64,000 bases of DNA from Symsagittifera roscoffensis. Its lineage: Eukaryota > Xenacoelomorpha > Acoela > Convolutidae. The number at the start of each line of letters is the position of its first letter. Positions within the stretch are counted from its first letter, which is position 1. Positions 43,798 to 54,424 of the stretch are shown here, one piece after another. A program made the position numbers and the translations under genes. The notes under the pieces were generated by a model. The model did no database searches. It was not told the origin of the DNA and was given only the letters and a program-made list of their open reading frames with translations. The stretch lies in NCBI RefSeq assembly GCF_963678635.1, contig NC_087062.1, positions 68,247,415 through 68,311,414 on the forward strand, in the 5' to 3' direction.

Positions 43798-43950
43798 TTG
43801 CTTTTTTAAAATCATTTTTTTAAACCACTTCAGGTCATTTTTCTAGATTGTTCCAACTGCGCTTAACTGGTTTTGAATAGATAAAATATAAGTTGTGAAC
43901 TCCCAAAGTCAAATAATAAGTACTAAAATTTAGTGGTACTCAGAATTAAA

Positions 43951-44460
43951 CAAGACTGCTCGAGTCAGTTCTGACTGCCGTTTAAGGTCTATGGAGCAGT
44001 ATAAACTTGAAAAAATTAAATGTAAAAAAAAAAGAAAAAAAAATCCTTTTCAAATTTGAGATTTTTTGTGGAAATAATCACCCCACACGCCATATAAATT
44101 ACGAACTGATAGATATCACTCCTGGTAACAAATCACTTATTGCAATTAAGCTTCCTTCAACCAACTTTGAAGGTTTTTTAAAACGGACAAAACGGATTAA
44201 GTATTGGTTACGCGTTAATAGCGCGAAATATATCGCGCCTTTATTGTTCCAAATTTACCAAAATTACCATCTTTACAATCAACGTCTTTAAAAAAATTGA
44301 TCACAGGTGAAATATATTTTCAAATTTATGATCAACAATATCTTTTGAATTATATAAAGAAATTCCGTCGTAAATTGCTAGTTGAAAAATTGAAATTTGT
44401 CTAAAAAAACCCACCCCGAGCACAAATATTCCGTTACTTTCGTTACGATCGTCGGAACAA
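43951..44460 (-). mobile_element. Helentron-like element, family B, inverted, complete
   Basis: Starts CAAGACTGCTCGAGTCAG with the stem-loop shortened, and ends CACCCCGAGCACAAATATTCC, GTTACTTTCGTTACGATCGTCGGAACAA (in pieces). The middle contains GCGCGAAATATATCGCGC. Length is 510 bp. Confidence 0.7.
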
Positions 44461-44640
44461 TAAATTTGCATAAATCATCCACAGTTCGGCAAAAGCAACT
44501 TTAAACTTCGTATTTGTAATAAATGTTGAGCTTCAAAACAGTTAGTGTTTATTCATATAAATTCATCGTGATTGCTGACAGACTGGTTTTTTCCAAAGGC
44601 TTTTCGATTATTTTGCGCAAATTATCGATTTTTGATTAAC

Positions 44641-45173
44641 AATAAGATTGCTTGAGTCAGAGCGAAGCCCTGATTGTTCCGATTTTCTTTTAAGTCTATT
44701 GAGCAGTAATAACATGAAAAAATTAAAAGGAATAAATAAAAATGAAAAGAAATTAAAATTTGACTCTTTTTGTAAAAATCATCATACCACACGCTATATA
44801 AAGTACAAAGTGATAGATTTCGCTACTATTACTATTAACAAATCCATTATGGCAAATAAGCTTCCTCAATCAATTTGGAACAATTTCTAAGACGGATTAA
44901 ATCTCCGCTTACACGATAATAGCGCGGAATATATCGCGCGTTATTTGCCCCAAATTGGCCAAAACGGCATTATTTAAACCCCCATAACTTACAAAAAGTT
45001 ATCACAAGTGAATTATCTTTTCAAATTTAAGCTCAAGAAAACAATACTTTTTGAATGATAAATTAAAAATTTTGTCAAAAATGGCCAGTTAGAAAGTCGA
45101 AATTTGTCAGAACAAAAAAATACTCGCCCCGAGCACAAATATTCCGCTGCTTTCATTATGAAAGTAGGAAAAA
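44641..45173 (-). mobile_element. Helentron-like element, family B, inverted, complete
   Basis: AATAAGATTGCTTGAGTCAG with GAGCGAAGCCCTGATTG, then GCGCGGAATATATCGCGCG and CTCGCCCCGAGCACAAATATT. The terminal GTAGGAAAA is a mutated GTCGGAACA. It is 180 bp from the copy at 43951 and in the same orientation. Confidence 0.7.
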
Positions 45174-45357
45174 AGCATATCTTTGCTTATTTAACCAAAT
45201 ATTTTCTCTCCCTCCTAAACTAGGTTGAGAGTGAGGAGATCCTTTACTTGGTATTTGACTCATCAAAGTACACTGCGAAAATGAACTTGACTTACAAATT
45301 ATTCCATATTATATGGAAAACATAACCCTTTTTGTGAAAACGTTGTCGTTTATTTAT

Positions 45358-45413
45358 CCAGCGGCAGGCGAAAGGAACATTCAGGGTGTTCCCTTGAAAC
45401 GAAAGTCTTGATA
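45358..45413 (+). mobile_element. Family B 3' end, solo
   Basis: GGCAGGCGAAAGGAACATTC and a modified stem-loop, then AACGAAAGTCTTG. Confidence 0.45.
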
Positions 45414-45644
45414 CTGCTTAATGTAGTCTACGACTACACCAAAAAACTCAATTCCAGGACTGCCACTTAAGAGTTCAAAGCAGGTTGGAATATACGAAAA
45501 GAGAAAGGACATAAAAAATCTTTCGGTTGTATTGTTCTGACTACTACTCGCCAAAGAGTGAAAGAAAGCTGAAGCGTTAACTTTTTGCCGGTTTTGACGG
45601 CCACAAAAACGCACTCAGGGAGCTAGAAAGATATCATATGGAAA

Positions 45645-45990
45645 AATAAAGTGACTGATATTTGTGCTCGTTGTGGTTTTTCTTCAGACTTTTTTCATTT
45701 TTTAACAATCCACTTTGACCACAATCCATATATCATCTAAAAAATATTGACATTCAACTTAAAAAGGTATGTTACCTACAACCTAAGATCATTTTTCGAA
45801 CAGTTATGGGGATGTAAAATTTGCGAGTTGATTTGCGATATAAACGCGCAAGTGGCAAATTCATCCGGCTCAGAAAACATTTCTAATTGAATTGACACAA
45901 GCAATTGACACAAGCAACTGACACATGCCATTTCATATACGCGAAACATCACCTTGTGCTAAGGGCAATCAGAATGTTTTTTCTTCAGTT
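45645..45990 (+). mobile_element. Family B element, direct, both ends decayed
   Basis: GATATTTGTGCTCGTTGTGG, CTTCAGACTTTTTTCATTTT, TTATGGGGATGTAAAATTTGCG, ATAAACGCGCAAGTGGC and TACGCGAAACATCACC follow family B order. It contains a local GACACAAGCAA repeat. Confidence 0.5.
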
Positions 45991-46025
45991 TTTGAAAGTT
46001 TTATCTTTTTGTCAATCAATTTCAT

Positions 46026-46520
46026 CCAGGATCTAGGATTATCTCGAGTGGGGAACGGATTTTCAAAATAATTTCGAAAATGTTGTCAAATTTTTTCAGG
46101 TCGACGGTCAACCTTAAAAAAGATCGACAAAAATTTTGAAATTTTTTTGAAAATCCGCCACCCATTGCCAGGCCAAACTGTGCATTCTGTGCATTGTAAG
46201 CGGATTCCGCAACAGGCCAAATTCAGATTTGTCGCGGAATCCGCAACTTTGCTACTTTTCTTTGATCTTCTTTGCTGTTTTGGATTCCACAAACAAATAG
46301 CTAAAACACTGTACCGCTCAAAATTGCTCCAAAAACAGGCAATTTTGCGGAATCCGCAACAGTATTTGCGGAATCCAGAACAGTTTGTGGAATCCACTTA
46401 AAAAAAAGAGACATTTGTCTGATTAAATTGAGCTGCGCTGATTCCGCAACTGTTAGCGGAATCCGCAAATTGTAAGTGGAATCCACAAACTGTAAGTCGA
46501 ATCCAAATTTTGTTTACGGA
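46026..46520. repeat. GGAATCC dyad repeat (family G) behind a family A-like end
   Basis: CCAGGATCTAGGATTATCTCGAG starts it. A short hairpin follows (46058-46158: CGGATTTTCAAAATAATTTCG and its complement). From 46195 units such as GCGGAATCCGCAAC and GTGGAATCCAC recur every 17-25 bases. A 150-bp block is shared with 34705-34870. Confidence 0.7.
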
Positions 46521-46750
46521 TTCCGTTTACATGGTAGATTTGTAGTATAGCGTTTAAAATTATATCTTTTACTTAAAAGTGGGTCACCAGAAAAATTATT
46601 ATCAATTACTACACTCATCAACAACCAGTTGAAATACCAAACGTTTGGTCTCAGTTCCTTTCAACCCAATCACGATCTCAAATCGTGTCGTCTTTGATCT
46701 CAACTTCGCTATCAATTCACTAGAAACAGAATCTACTGGATAATCAGTAC

Positions 46751-46992
46751 TTGGGATTGATGGAAACCCAAATACTGAACTAATTCGGCGATGGGGTGTG
46801 TGTTGTGTTTCCACTCTCAACCCAATGACTACAAAGATGGAATTAAATCGTCGTTTTGCTTCCAAAATCACTATTTGGGATTGACGCAATCCCAAATACT
46901 GGCCTAATTTTGTGATATGATGTGTGTTGTACTTTCATACACTCACAACACGATGACTCCAAATATTGAATTTGTTCCGTATTCTGTTTTCA
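46751..46992. repeat. Tandem duplication, ~122-bp unit, two copies
   Basis: TTGGGATTGATGGAAACCCAAATACTG...GTGTGTGTTGTG...CAAAATCA recurs as TTGGGATTGACGCAATCCCAAATACTG...GATGTGTGTTGTA...CAAAATAC (each fragment under 30 bases). The minus-strand ORF here (46602-46895) owes its length to this repeat. Confidence 0.65.
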
Positions 46993-47174
46993 AAATACTA
47001 AAAGGTGACATCCACCGACTTTGTTAACAAATATTTTGAGATTTGTTCGTGGATTCCGCTGACAATGGTTGAGTCCTTGCCTTTAAATTTCGCATTGCTA
47101 TAGATAGAAATTGCAGCTCTAGCTTTTAATTGTTCATATGCATTTCAGCAATTAACAAAATTCTGAATCTACTT

Positions 47175-47420
47175 ACAGTTTGCGGAATCCGCTTTCATTT
47201 GCGGACTCCGCTTACAAATTTTGCGGATTCCACCTACATTTGCGAAATCCACTTACATTTTGTGGAATCCACATACAATTGCGGAATGCAGAACAGTTAG
47301 CTATGTTCGCTTGTTGTCGAATCCGCGGCACAACAAATATGTCGACAAAAATTACTTTACAGGTATTTGTACGCGGAATCGACGCAAATTTTGTTGGTGG
47401 AATCCATTACATTTTGGAAC
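47175..47420. repeat. GGAATCC dyad repeat, second block
   Basis: Units TTTGCGGAATCCGCTTTC, TTTGTGGAATCCACATAC, TTGCGGAATGCAGAAC and related words, diverged and irregularly spaced. Confidence 0.65.
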
Positions 47421-47471
47421 AAGTTTAAAGGTTCGTCTATGTAATCCAGGAACATACAGACACAAAATTGT

Positions 47472-47746
47472 GCGCCTATCCAGTGTACAGTTTGGTCTCG
47501 TAATTTCCCCTCGCGAAAATCCTACCACCGCACCTGGATGAAATTGATTGACAAAAAGATGAAATTCGACCAAATTGATTTTCTGAGCTCTCCCAAGTCA
47601 CTATGGGGAAACGTATTATGACTTTGGAGAGCTCAGAAAATCATATTGGTTGATTTTCATCTGTTTGTCAATCAATTTCATCCAGGTGCGGAGCTAGGAT
47701 TTTCTCGAGAGGACATTGCGAGACCAAACTGTGCACTGGATAGGCG
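47472..47746. repeat. Long inverted repeat, two ~125-bp arms
   Basis: The left arm, starting GCGCCTATCCAGTG, is complementary to the right arm ending CACTGGATAGGC. It passes through GTTTGGTCTCG, GAAAATCCTA, CCGCACCTGGATGAAATTG and TGATTTTCTGAGCTCTCC. About nine of ten positions pair over most of the arms. The loop is about 18 bases around 47610. No ORF uses it. Confidence 0.85.
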
Positions 47747-47974
47747 GATCTAGGATTTTCTCGAAGGGGGCGGATTTTCAAAAAAATGAAAAATTTTGTC
47801 GACCTTTTTTTAGGAGTCGACCAAATTGATTTTCCGAGCGTTCCCAAAGCATTAAAAAAAAACCTTTTCAAATTTTCTGCGCCACAAGCAATTGTTTGAA
47901 AAAACAAAGACGTTTTGACCAATAATTTTCGTTTTTTCGCGCTCCCCACTGAAAATTAGTATATATTGGCGCCA
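47738..47974 (+). mobile_element. Family A MITE, right part missing
   Basis: AGGCGGATCTAGGATTTTCTC, GGGGGCGGATTTTCAAAA, GGAGTCGACCAAATTG, CTGCGCCACAAGC and TATATTGGCGCCA in family A order, then an abrupt change at 47975. Confidence 0.7.
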
Positions 47975-47997
47975 ATTATTCAAATATTCTTCTTTCA

Positions 47998-48042
47998 TAA
48001 CCGTCGGAACAATCACGGCTTCGCTCTGACAGGAACACTCTT
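47998..48042 (+). mobile_element. Family B 3' end, solo, mutated
   Basis: ACCGTCGGAACAATCACGG, then CTTCGCTCTGACAGGAACACTCTT. Confidence 0.4.
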
Positions 48043-48044
48043 CA

Positions 48045-48798
48045 TTTTCTTCGAAAAATAATGAATGTTGATTAGCATGTTGCAAAGGCATAATATAATT
48101 TATGGATTTGTCATCTCATTTCGAAAAAACGAGAGGTGAATAAATCAGAAACTTTTTGTGACATGAGATTTGTGATCTCAACAATCTGTGCTATTTGCAA
48201 AGCAACCGTCTACTCCTGATAGTTTTTTTTATTCCTTAATTGAAAATAGGAGGAGTCCAATGTCACAGTTCACTAAGCCGAAAAGCGGAAAATAGCAAAT
48301 GAGAAAAGGATAAATCCAAATGAGGAAAGATAAATTAAACTTAAGTCATCCAAGACCAGCTTATAACAAATTGAGGGGAGTTTCGTTTCCTACTCTGAAA
48401 AAGGTATGAACTGATTAGATATGGCTCGTTCCCATTTAGAGCTGATTGCAAACAAGCCACTTAGTAGATTACAAAAATTATACGTGAACCATTTTTTGAT
48501 GGCTCAAAAGGTCGCCTCTTTCTTGTCACAATATCATGCATTCAAATAAATGGTAAAATCCTGAGTTTTTCTTTTCGATGAAAAATATTTTGGCCACTGG
48601 CATCATTGATGTTCGAAACAACAAAGCAACTGATTTTGATAGACATAATCATTTTGTAAAAATTCCATTTTCTGATCGACTCAACAACCATTAATTGTCA
48701 AGCTCTTAATTAGGTGACATAGTCACTTAGAAATATAAATCCAGCTAAAAAATGTTCAATCAAATCCAGCAAAAAAGTGTGATTTGATTTAATGGCAC
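48045..48798. other. Anonymous stretch left of the LTR element
   Basis: No supported feature. Confidence 0.5.
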
Positions 48799-49030
48799 TG
48801 TTGAAGTAGAAAAACAAAGTAGAAAGATTAGAAGGTAAACTATGATAAGGGTTGACTGAATCTTGAAGAAATGTAAGGCAAACTGCACATACTATTTCAG
48901 GCGTGTCCAGACGTAAAAAGAGCAGAAGAGAGACCGGTGGTGGGACATCAAGGACTTAACCAACTTTAAAAAAAACTCGAAACACTGTAACCCCATATCA
49001 TACGGTCACCCATAAAAATTTAAACAATCT
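48799..49030 (-). repeat. 3' LTR of the retrotransposon
   Basis: On this strand it begins TGTTGAAGTAGAAAAAC and contains TATTTCAGGCGTGTCCAGACG and AGAGACCGGTG. It ends near TTTAAACA, giving TG...CA termini on the minus strand. Confidence 0.75.
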
Positions 49031-49199
49031 GTTTAAATTTTCCAGAGCTCAAATAGCAACTTTTAGGTCGCTGTACATATGTATGTATATTTTATAGATT
49101 TAGTTTTTGGGTGCTTTCAATTTTGTGTTGAATTTTATTGGCTTTTTACTCAGGCTACCCTTTCCCTGGTTTTGGTCCTTTCTCATTATTGTTTGGTTT

Positions 49200-49929
49200 C
49201 CTCATCTCCTTGGGTTCGCCTGATAATTACCCCACCCAGCTTTGTGACGGCTTTCCGTGCTCGTGTCGATCTTCGTGGTGGCGTATCGTCGCCTGTACGT
49301 ACTTCTGAAGTCTTTTTGGTGGTTTCTTTACTCAAGCGTGGATCGTTTCCCGTCGCTGTTTCATCGTCTTCCGCAGCCGTTGGCTTTCCGGTTTGCTTCC
49401 CGCTTGCGCCGTCGGTGTGCTCGATTCATCCGCCGTGTCCTTGGACTCGTCGTTGGTTGCTTGATTCTGCAGTTTGCCGCTTCTTCTGTGTCTCCGATGA
49501 GCTATTAGTCGCCCCAGCTGCTCGTTCTGCTCGTGTTCTTGTCTCGCTTTGAACCGTTGACTTAGCCGCCCCAATTGGTAATCCGTCGGGATCATCGTCC
49601 GTTTCTGTCCTCGTTATGCTTGTTGACGGTCCCACAATTCCTGCGCTTTCCTATTCTGGCTCAAATCTGAACGCAACAACGCTTCTTCTTGTCTTCATGT
49701 CGCATTAGCTCAATGTCCCTCTCAACGAGTTCCTGCTCGTCCAGCGTTTTAGGGCTGCGGCGGTTTTGTGTTGCAAATGTTAGGTCGCTTCTCTTATACC
49801 AGTCCTCCATCCTGAAGGGGCCCTCGTTCGCTCCTCCGCGTTTTTCGTCTAAAGAGGACAGTTTTTGGCCTACTACATTATTCCAATTGAGGTTTTTCAA
49901 TCTTGGATTTTTGTTAGATTTTGCAACAC
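49200..49929 (-). pseudogene. C-terminal tail of the polyprotein
   Basis: Highly charged frames such as DEQELVERDIELMRHEDKKK and SSSETQKKRQTAESSNQRR lead to PPRRSTRARKAVTKLGG. A basic R-S-x-R-x-R-K patch followed by L-G-G is common at the ends of such Pol proteins. Several frames overlap, so exact limits are uncertain. Confidence 0.45.
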
Positions 49930-51600
49930 CGTATTCGCTTCTCTCCCACGGTAAGTTTCGAATGGAGTGAAGTTCGTTTTACGATGCGGGGTAAAACTTA
50001 GTGCGCTTAGTGCCCTTAATATAAAAAGTTTGAACCGTTGTTCAGTCCTCTCCTTCAGGTATGTCATCACTTAATTAAAGGAACGGATGGTTCTTTTGGC
50101 CATATAAGTGGCCCGATGGTCTCGAACCGGTAATTTTAATAATTCGATGTTTTCTTTTTTTTCAGAATTTTTTAATCTGATTAGAAGAAAACCCAGAGGC
50201 CCGGTCCTTGCTTATGGCTATAACCTTTTCCCGAAAATTAAGACCTTTTTGGAATTATTGCTAAAACAGATGTAGCATGACGGCCAGTGATAAAATACAT
50301 CGACGACTACAAGGGCGTATTTTTTTTCTTTTTTTTAAATTTAACAGGCCTCTAAAAATACAATTCGACTACTTCGTTCGGTTGCTTTGGTGCACATGTT
50401 TCCGTATTGATGAGTGGGTATGAGAGGCCAGGGAATTTTCATGGAAATAGATTATTGTTTTCTTTTTCTTGAATGATGTAATCTGCTGGGGCAATTTCTA
50501 ATGAGAAATCACTTTCATATCGGAATCACAGCTACTGGAGTCAATGATTGGGACTGGGTTGACAAGTTATTTAGAAGCGCATTCAGGTTGACGTTTTCTG
50601 ATTGGGTTGACGTGTTCACTATTGCCGTGCTGTTATCCGGCTATCTAGTGTAATTGCTGAAAAATTTTCGGCCATGTTTTCTAGATTGAACTGAATTAAT
50701 TGTTTGGGATATCAAGAAGAGAGTGAGCGACTTGCTTGCAAATCCTGAGAACTAAGTACGTTTTGCAGTTTTCCGCTTGTGCATACTTTATGCGATAAGC
50801 AAAATTTTCTTCTGCCATTGGCTGACTTTCGCTCGCATGACTTTAGGCCCTCGGCCGGTTGGCTTAGCTTACCTAATTTTTTTTGCATTTTCACTGAATC
50901 TTGCGTTGCTGTTGGCTGAATCTTAATTGCCTGTTTCTCACCCTCCGTCGTTTGGTGTTGGCACGTATCACTCCGCGACCTTTCATACCTTCAATTTTTT
51001 GTATTTCTTATTTTTTACGATGGCGGATTTGAGGCTTTCTTTGTCATACTGACCTTAGCAACTGTAAATGTAGAGTCATCGTGACTTGTGTGGTGCGCAC
51101 CGATGAAGGGTATCTCGGTAAGAAATCTAGCATTGCCATTTTTGAATCTTTGCGGAGTTCTACTTAAAACCATAAGGTAATCATCTGTCGTACCAACAAG
51201 TTAGCCTGGTGGAAAATGTTTTATTCCCTTTAGGTGATGTATATAAGTAGTAATGCTTTGTGATGCGAAATGAATGTAAAATAGCGTCCGTAAATGTAGT
51301 TTCTATAATGTTGTGTAGCCCATACATTGTCTTTTAATTCGAGCTCATCCGTTGAATTTTCGCTGTCTTCTGAACTTAAATATATTGATACGAACGAGAT
51401 TGGTTGTCATCACTCTTGCCTATGCTGTTCTGTGCACCTCGCAAATTCAATCTTGATTTGCATCGCACACAATACGCGTTTACCGGTGTATGTCAAATTG
51501 TTTGAGTTCGGTTATATTAGCCACCAGTCGCTTAAGAGAATCAAAGCTGATTCGCACGCTTTTGTCCAAATGAATTTTTTATTTTGGCTCAAAAGTAGTT
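49930..51600 (-). pseudogene. RNase H / integrase region remnant
   Basis: Most of this stretch is too scrambled to follow. Its end is clear: SALSFTPHRKTNFTPFETYR then GRE (50012-49935) is the T-P-F-E...G-R motif near the end of Ty3/gypsy integrase cores. No zinc-binding HHCC or complete D,D,E set could be read. Confidence 0.5.
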
Positions 51601-51649
51601 TTAGGTGTTCGCTTATTTCCGCAAGATTTGGTTGAGTTTATATAAGCTG

Positions 51650-52400
51650 TGTAGTGAGGCCATCAGCGATTATAGCTTTTTTCACGTCCGTTGCAATTTT
51701 TTTCATCTATTGCTTTTGTTTTTCGAATAAATGGCGTAAATCTGTCATTACTTATATGTTTACCCAACCATTGGCAACTCGTTTTTGCGAGTTTGCTTTT
51801 TCGTAACTTCAACAACGCGTTTGCTATGTCGAATTTTTTAAGTTATTTTTCTACTATTGCAATATATTCGATCTTGGCTCCTTTTGAACCGATTAATATG
51901 TCATCTGTAAATGTGTGTGTCTTCGGGAATTCCTTTATGATGGCATCTAATACTTTTTGAAATTCAGTGGGAATTGCGGTTATTCCGTAAGAACCATTCT
52001 TGAAGCGATAGCTACAATAGACTTTTCCCCCACAATTGACATATTGCAGTGTTCGCTTGTTTCGTTTCTAGTGCTACGCGTACATAAAATGGAGCGTTTA
52101 AAAAAAGACTGCCTTGTGTTTTCTTTCAGCGATTATGTGGCTTATTCCGTCCATTATTATGTGTATAATAGGCATTTCGTACTTGTTCTTGTGTACCTGC
52201 TTTTTTTCTGTCTTGATTCTAAAGCCAATTTTTTACTCTTATCTTTTTTCACAGTTGTTACGACTGGGGTCACAAAATGTTTATCTGAACAATTTTTGAG
52301 TTTTACAACAAATCTATCCTGGATTAGACGCATTTTTCTCCATCTACTTCATCTTGCAGACTAATGGGCGCTTTTTGCCCTTTTTGTTGCACTGGTTTTA
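51650..52400 (-). pseudogene. Reverse transcriptase remnant
   Basis: NGSYGITAIPTEFQKVLDAI (about 52003-51944) matches the block with F-G-L/I...P..F that precedes the active site. FTDDILIGSKG (51912-51880) holds the two catalytic aspartates, with FTDD in place of YxDD. LAKTSCQWLGKHIS follows as in the next conserved block. A stop in the thumb part and frame changes upstream show that it is dead. Confidence 0.75.
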
Positions 52401-52559
52401 GGATGTCAATGAAATGTTACCGTACCTTGGCATTTCCAATACGCCCGATTCTATATATAAAAACTTTGAGAAAAACTTACAGAAATATGATTCCCATTCG
52501 TCCAGCACTTGCTACTCCTCAGTATTTGTGCTTTCCTCTGTCACTGTCATCACTCGATC

Positions 52560-52860
52560 ACTCTGGACCAGTTTCAAACGCACTAAAATATCAGATCGCG
52601 TCCCCGGATTGATTGGTGATTTCCTGCAATGACAGAGGTTTTCTGTTGAGTGACCCACCCGTTTAGTTCGATGGTTACTTTGGCTTTTCCAAGGATGTGG
52701 ATTTGGTTGTTATTATAATCCAACAATTCGTCCCTTCCTGGGATTAAAGGGATGTTCGTTTTACCAATGGCTCGTTTTTATCTCTGGCAGGCTAGAGATA
52801 GTAACTGGGGACCCACTGTCAATCCACAACCACATACTCTTACAGCACACATTGGCCAGG
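52560..52860 (-). pseudogene. Retropepsin-like protease remnant
   Basis: WLWIDSGSPVTISSLPEI (52832-52779) has the D-S-G active-site triplet of retroviral-type aspartic proteases. After a frameshift the reading continues with LLDYNNNQIHILGKAKVTIE and ends near GRDL, equivalent to the conserved G-R-D/N that closes the family fold. Such proteases cut the Gag-Pol polyprotein. Confidence 0.6.
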
Positions 52861-53099
52861 ACCCTAGCATTGCGAATTTGAATTCGGTTACTCACTGCTG
52901 ACGTTTAAATGCCATTACCACGTATTCGCTCGATTCAGTGGACGAGTCGTATTCCCCTTGAGCCTTCTGGTTCGCCCAGCCGACCGGTTAATCTTTTTTT
53001 CTATTTGCCATACACTGGTTGCTCTGATTGTGTTCCTGATCTTCCTGCACCATCCAAATGCGTCCTCTTCCTCTCCAATGGTTAGTTACCCGGCGAGTC

Positions 53100-53918
53100 T
53101 CACGGAATGACATGATATGTTCCTACGTAAAATTAGGAGCGTCGCAATTGTAGCACTTTTGGTAGTTTGGCCCCCGGTCCGTTTTCGCTTCCGCCGCGCC
53201 CTCGGTTTCGAAAATATCCAGTTCCTCATTGAATGTTCCCCTCTGGATCTTGCTTGACGTTAATTTGTGGCGCTGATGCCGCTGGCGTCCCCGCGTATGA
53301 CTTGTAAGCCCTATCCCTCGTTCATAGGGTAAAGCAATCCTGTATATTTCTTCTGGCGTTTTTGTCGACCGAGATAACTCCCGTTGGCAAAATCCGATTA
53401 CCTCATAACCATAATGAATACGTCTCTAACGTTCTCTGCCGCGTTCGTGAAATTGCGGTGCCCCACTAACGCGCTGAATTCCGCGTGGAACTACTCAAAC
53501 AAATCGTCCTCCCGCTGTATGCGTCCATAAGACAGCCGTCTTCCGTGCGTTACGTTGCATTCTCGTTTTATTACGCATTCCATATTGTCCAAAACTCTGG
53601 GATATCTTTACGCTTTGATATCCATTCCTGACTGCCTCGCTTTAAAAATCCGTTGCGCCTCATCTCCGATGCATAAAAAATTGATCGACTTAATTTTCTT
53701 TTGGGACTCCGTCCGCTTATTTCTGTTCACATCCGTTGCCAACGCGGATATTTGGGCTGTTGTTAACGTAGCATCGAAATAGAAATTGGCCGGATCAATA
53801 TCATATTTCGCTATCATTCCCCAATGGAAATTTTTGCTCCTTTTTCCCAGTAGATTGGCAGTTCAGGCGTTCTAGATTCCCAGAGGAATCACTATTCAAA
53901 GCGTTCTTCCCCCCTTGT
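53100..53918 (-). pseudogene. gag remnant with zinc-knuckle-like motif
   Basis: The best-preserved piece (53817-53608) reads IAKYDIDPANFYFDATLTTA and continues with a charged stretch ending GDEAQRIFKARQSGM, as in the capsid-like part of Gag. At 53155-53112 CYNCDAP begins a CCHC knuckle that is broken by a stop. Gag would form the particle and bind RNA. Several frames are needed to follow it, so it is not functional. Confidence 0.6.
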
Positions 53919-53935
53919 GTCTGCTGGCTGCGCCA
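53919..53935 (-). other. Primer-binding site
   Basis: Immediately inside the 5' LTR the minus strand reads TGGCGCAGCCAGCAGAC. TGG directly after a CA-ending LTR is the expected pairing with a tRNA 3' CCA. The tRNA was not identified. An ATG overlaps it. Confidence 0.55.
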
Positions 53936-54191
53936 TGTTAAAGTAAAAAAAACAAAGTAGAAAGTTTTGATTTTGATAAAGGTCGACATGAATGTTATAG
54001 ACATGAATGTTATAGACATGTAAGACAAACTGCACTTATTATTTCAGGCGTGTCCAGACGTAGAAAGAACAGTGATTAGAAAAGAGACCGGTGCCAGACA
54101 TTCAAGGACTTTACCAGCCTTACATAAACATAAACTTAATAAATTGTAGCCGTAATATCATAGGGTCATCCAAAAAAATTTTAAACAATCT
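53936..54191 (-). repeat. 5' LTR of the retrotransposon
   Basis: TGTTAAAGTAAAAAAAAC, TATTTCAGGCGTGTCCAGACG and AGAGACCGGTGCC align with the other LTR. It has a private 15-bp tandem duplication (GACATGAATGTTATA, 53987-54017). Confidence 0.75.
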
Positions 54192-54420
54192 TTGGCGCCA
54201 ATATTAGCCAATTTTGAAAGGGAAGCGAACGCCGAAACAGGCAAGTTTTTGGTCGAAAATTTTCAAACAAATGCCTAAAAACGCTTCTTTGTTTTTTTTT
54301 TCATTATTGCCTGTGGCAATTAAGGTCTTTTTAGTGGGCCGGGAGAGCTCGGAAAACCAATTCAATGAAAAAACCGCCCCCCCCCCCCCCCCCTCGAGAC
54401 AATTCTACATCCACCGCTGA
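54192..54420 (-). mobile_element. Family A MITE, half copy next to the LTR element
   Basis: TTTGGCGCCAATATTAGCC, GGGAAGCGAACGCC, GGGAGAGCTCGGAAAACC and an 18-base C-run (54377-54394), then CTCGAGACAATTCTACATCC and ACCGCTG. The missing half is not present on the other side of the LTR element. Confidence 0.7.
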
Positions 54421-54424
54421 CCGA

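Larger units (their letters stand above)
48799..54191 (-). mobile_element. LTR retrotransposon, Ty3/gypsy-like, decayed
   Basis: Two related terminal repeats flank about 4.9 kb of internal DNA. Read on the minus strand they enclose, in order, a primer-binding site, gag, protease, reverse transcriptase, integrase and a polyprotein tail. This Gag-PR-RT-IN order is that of Ty3/gypsy elements rather than Copia. Many stops and frameshifts, and LTRs that differ by indels and substitutions, make it an old, inactive copy. No matching target duplication was seen: GGCAC on one side and ATCTT on the other. The right flank begins in the middle of a family A MITE (TTTGGCGCC). Internal GC is higher than around it. 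Confidence 0.85.

Noticed and set aside
45381-45614. Minus-strand ORF with FMSFLFSYIPTCFELLSGSP, possibly a membrane protein exon
   Set aside because: A second frame is equally open, the end runs into a family B terminus, and no donor or partner exon could be placed.
46602-46895. 97-codon minus-strand ORF (MGLRQSQIVILEAKRRFNSI...)
   Set aside because: It spans a two-copy 122-bp tandem duplication and has no second line of support.
49079-49552. 157-codon plus-strand ORF, the longest in the window
   Set aside because: It is antisense to the charged Pol tail of the minus-strand retrotransposon; its Ser/Val/Phe-rich composition is what antisense of Lys/Arg/Glu/Thr codons gives.
51327-52632. Series of plus-strand ORFs (MSFNSSSSVEFSL..., MKFSGNCGYSVR..., MGAFCPFCC...)
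   Set aside because: All are antisense to protease, RT and downstream Pol of the same retrotransposon; the minus strand carries the recognisable motifs.
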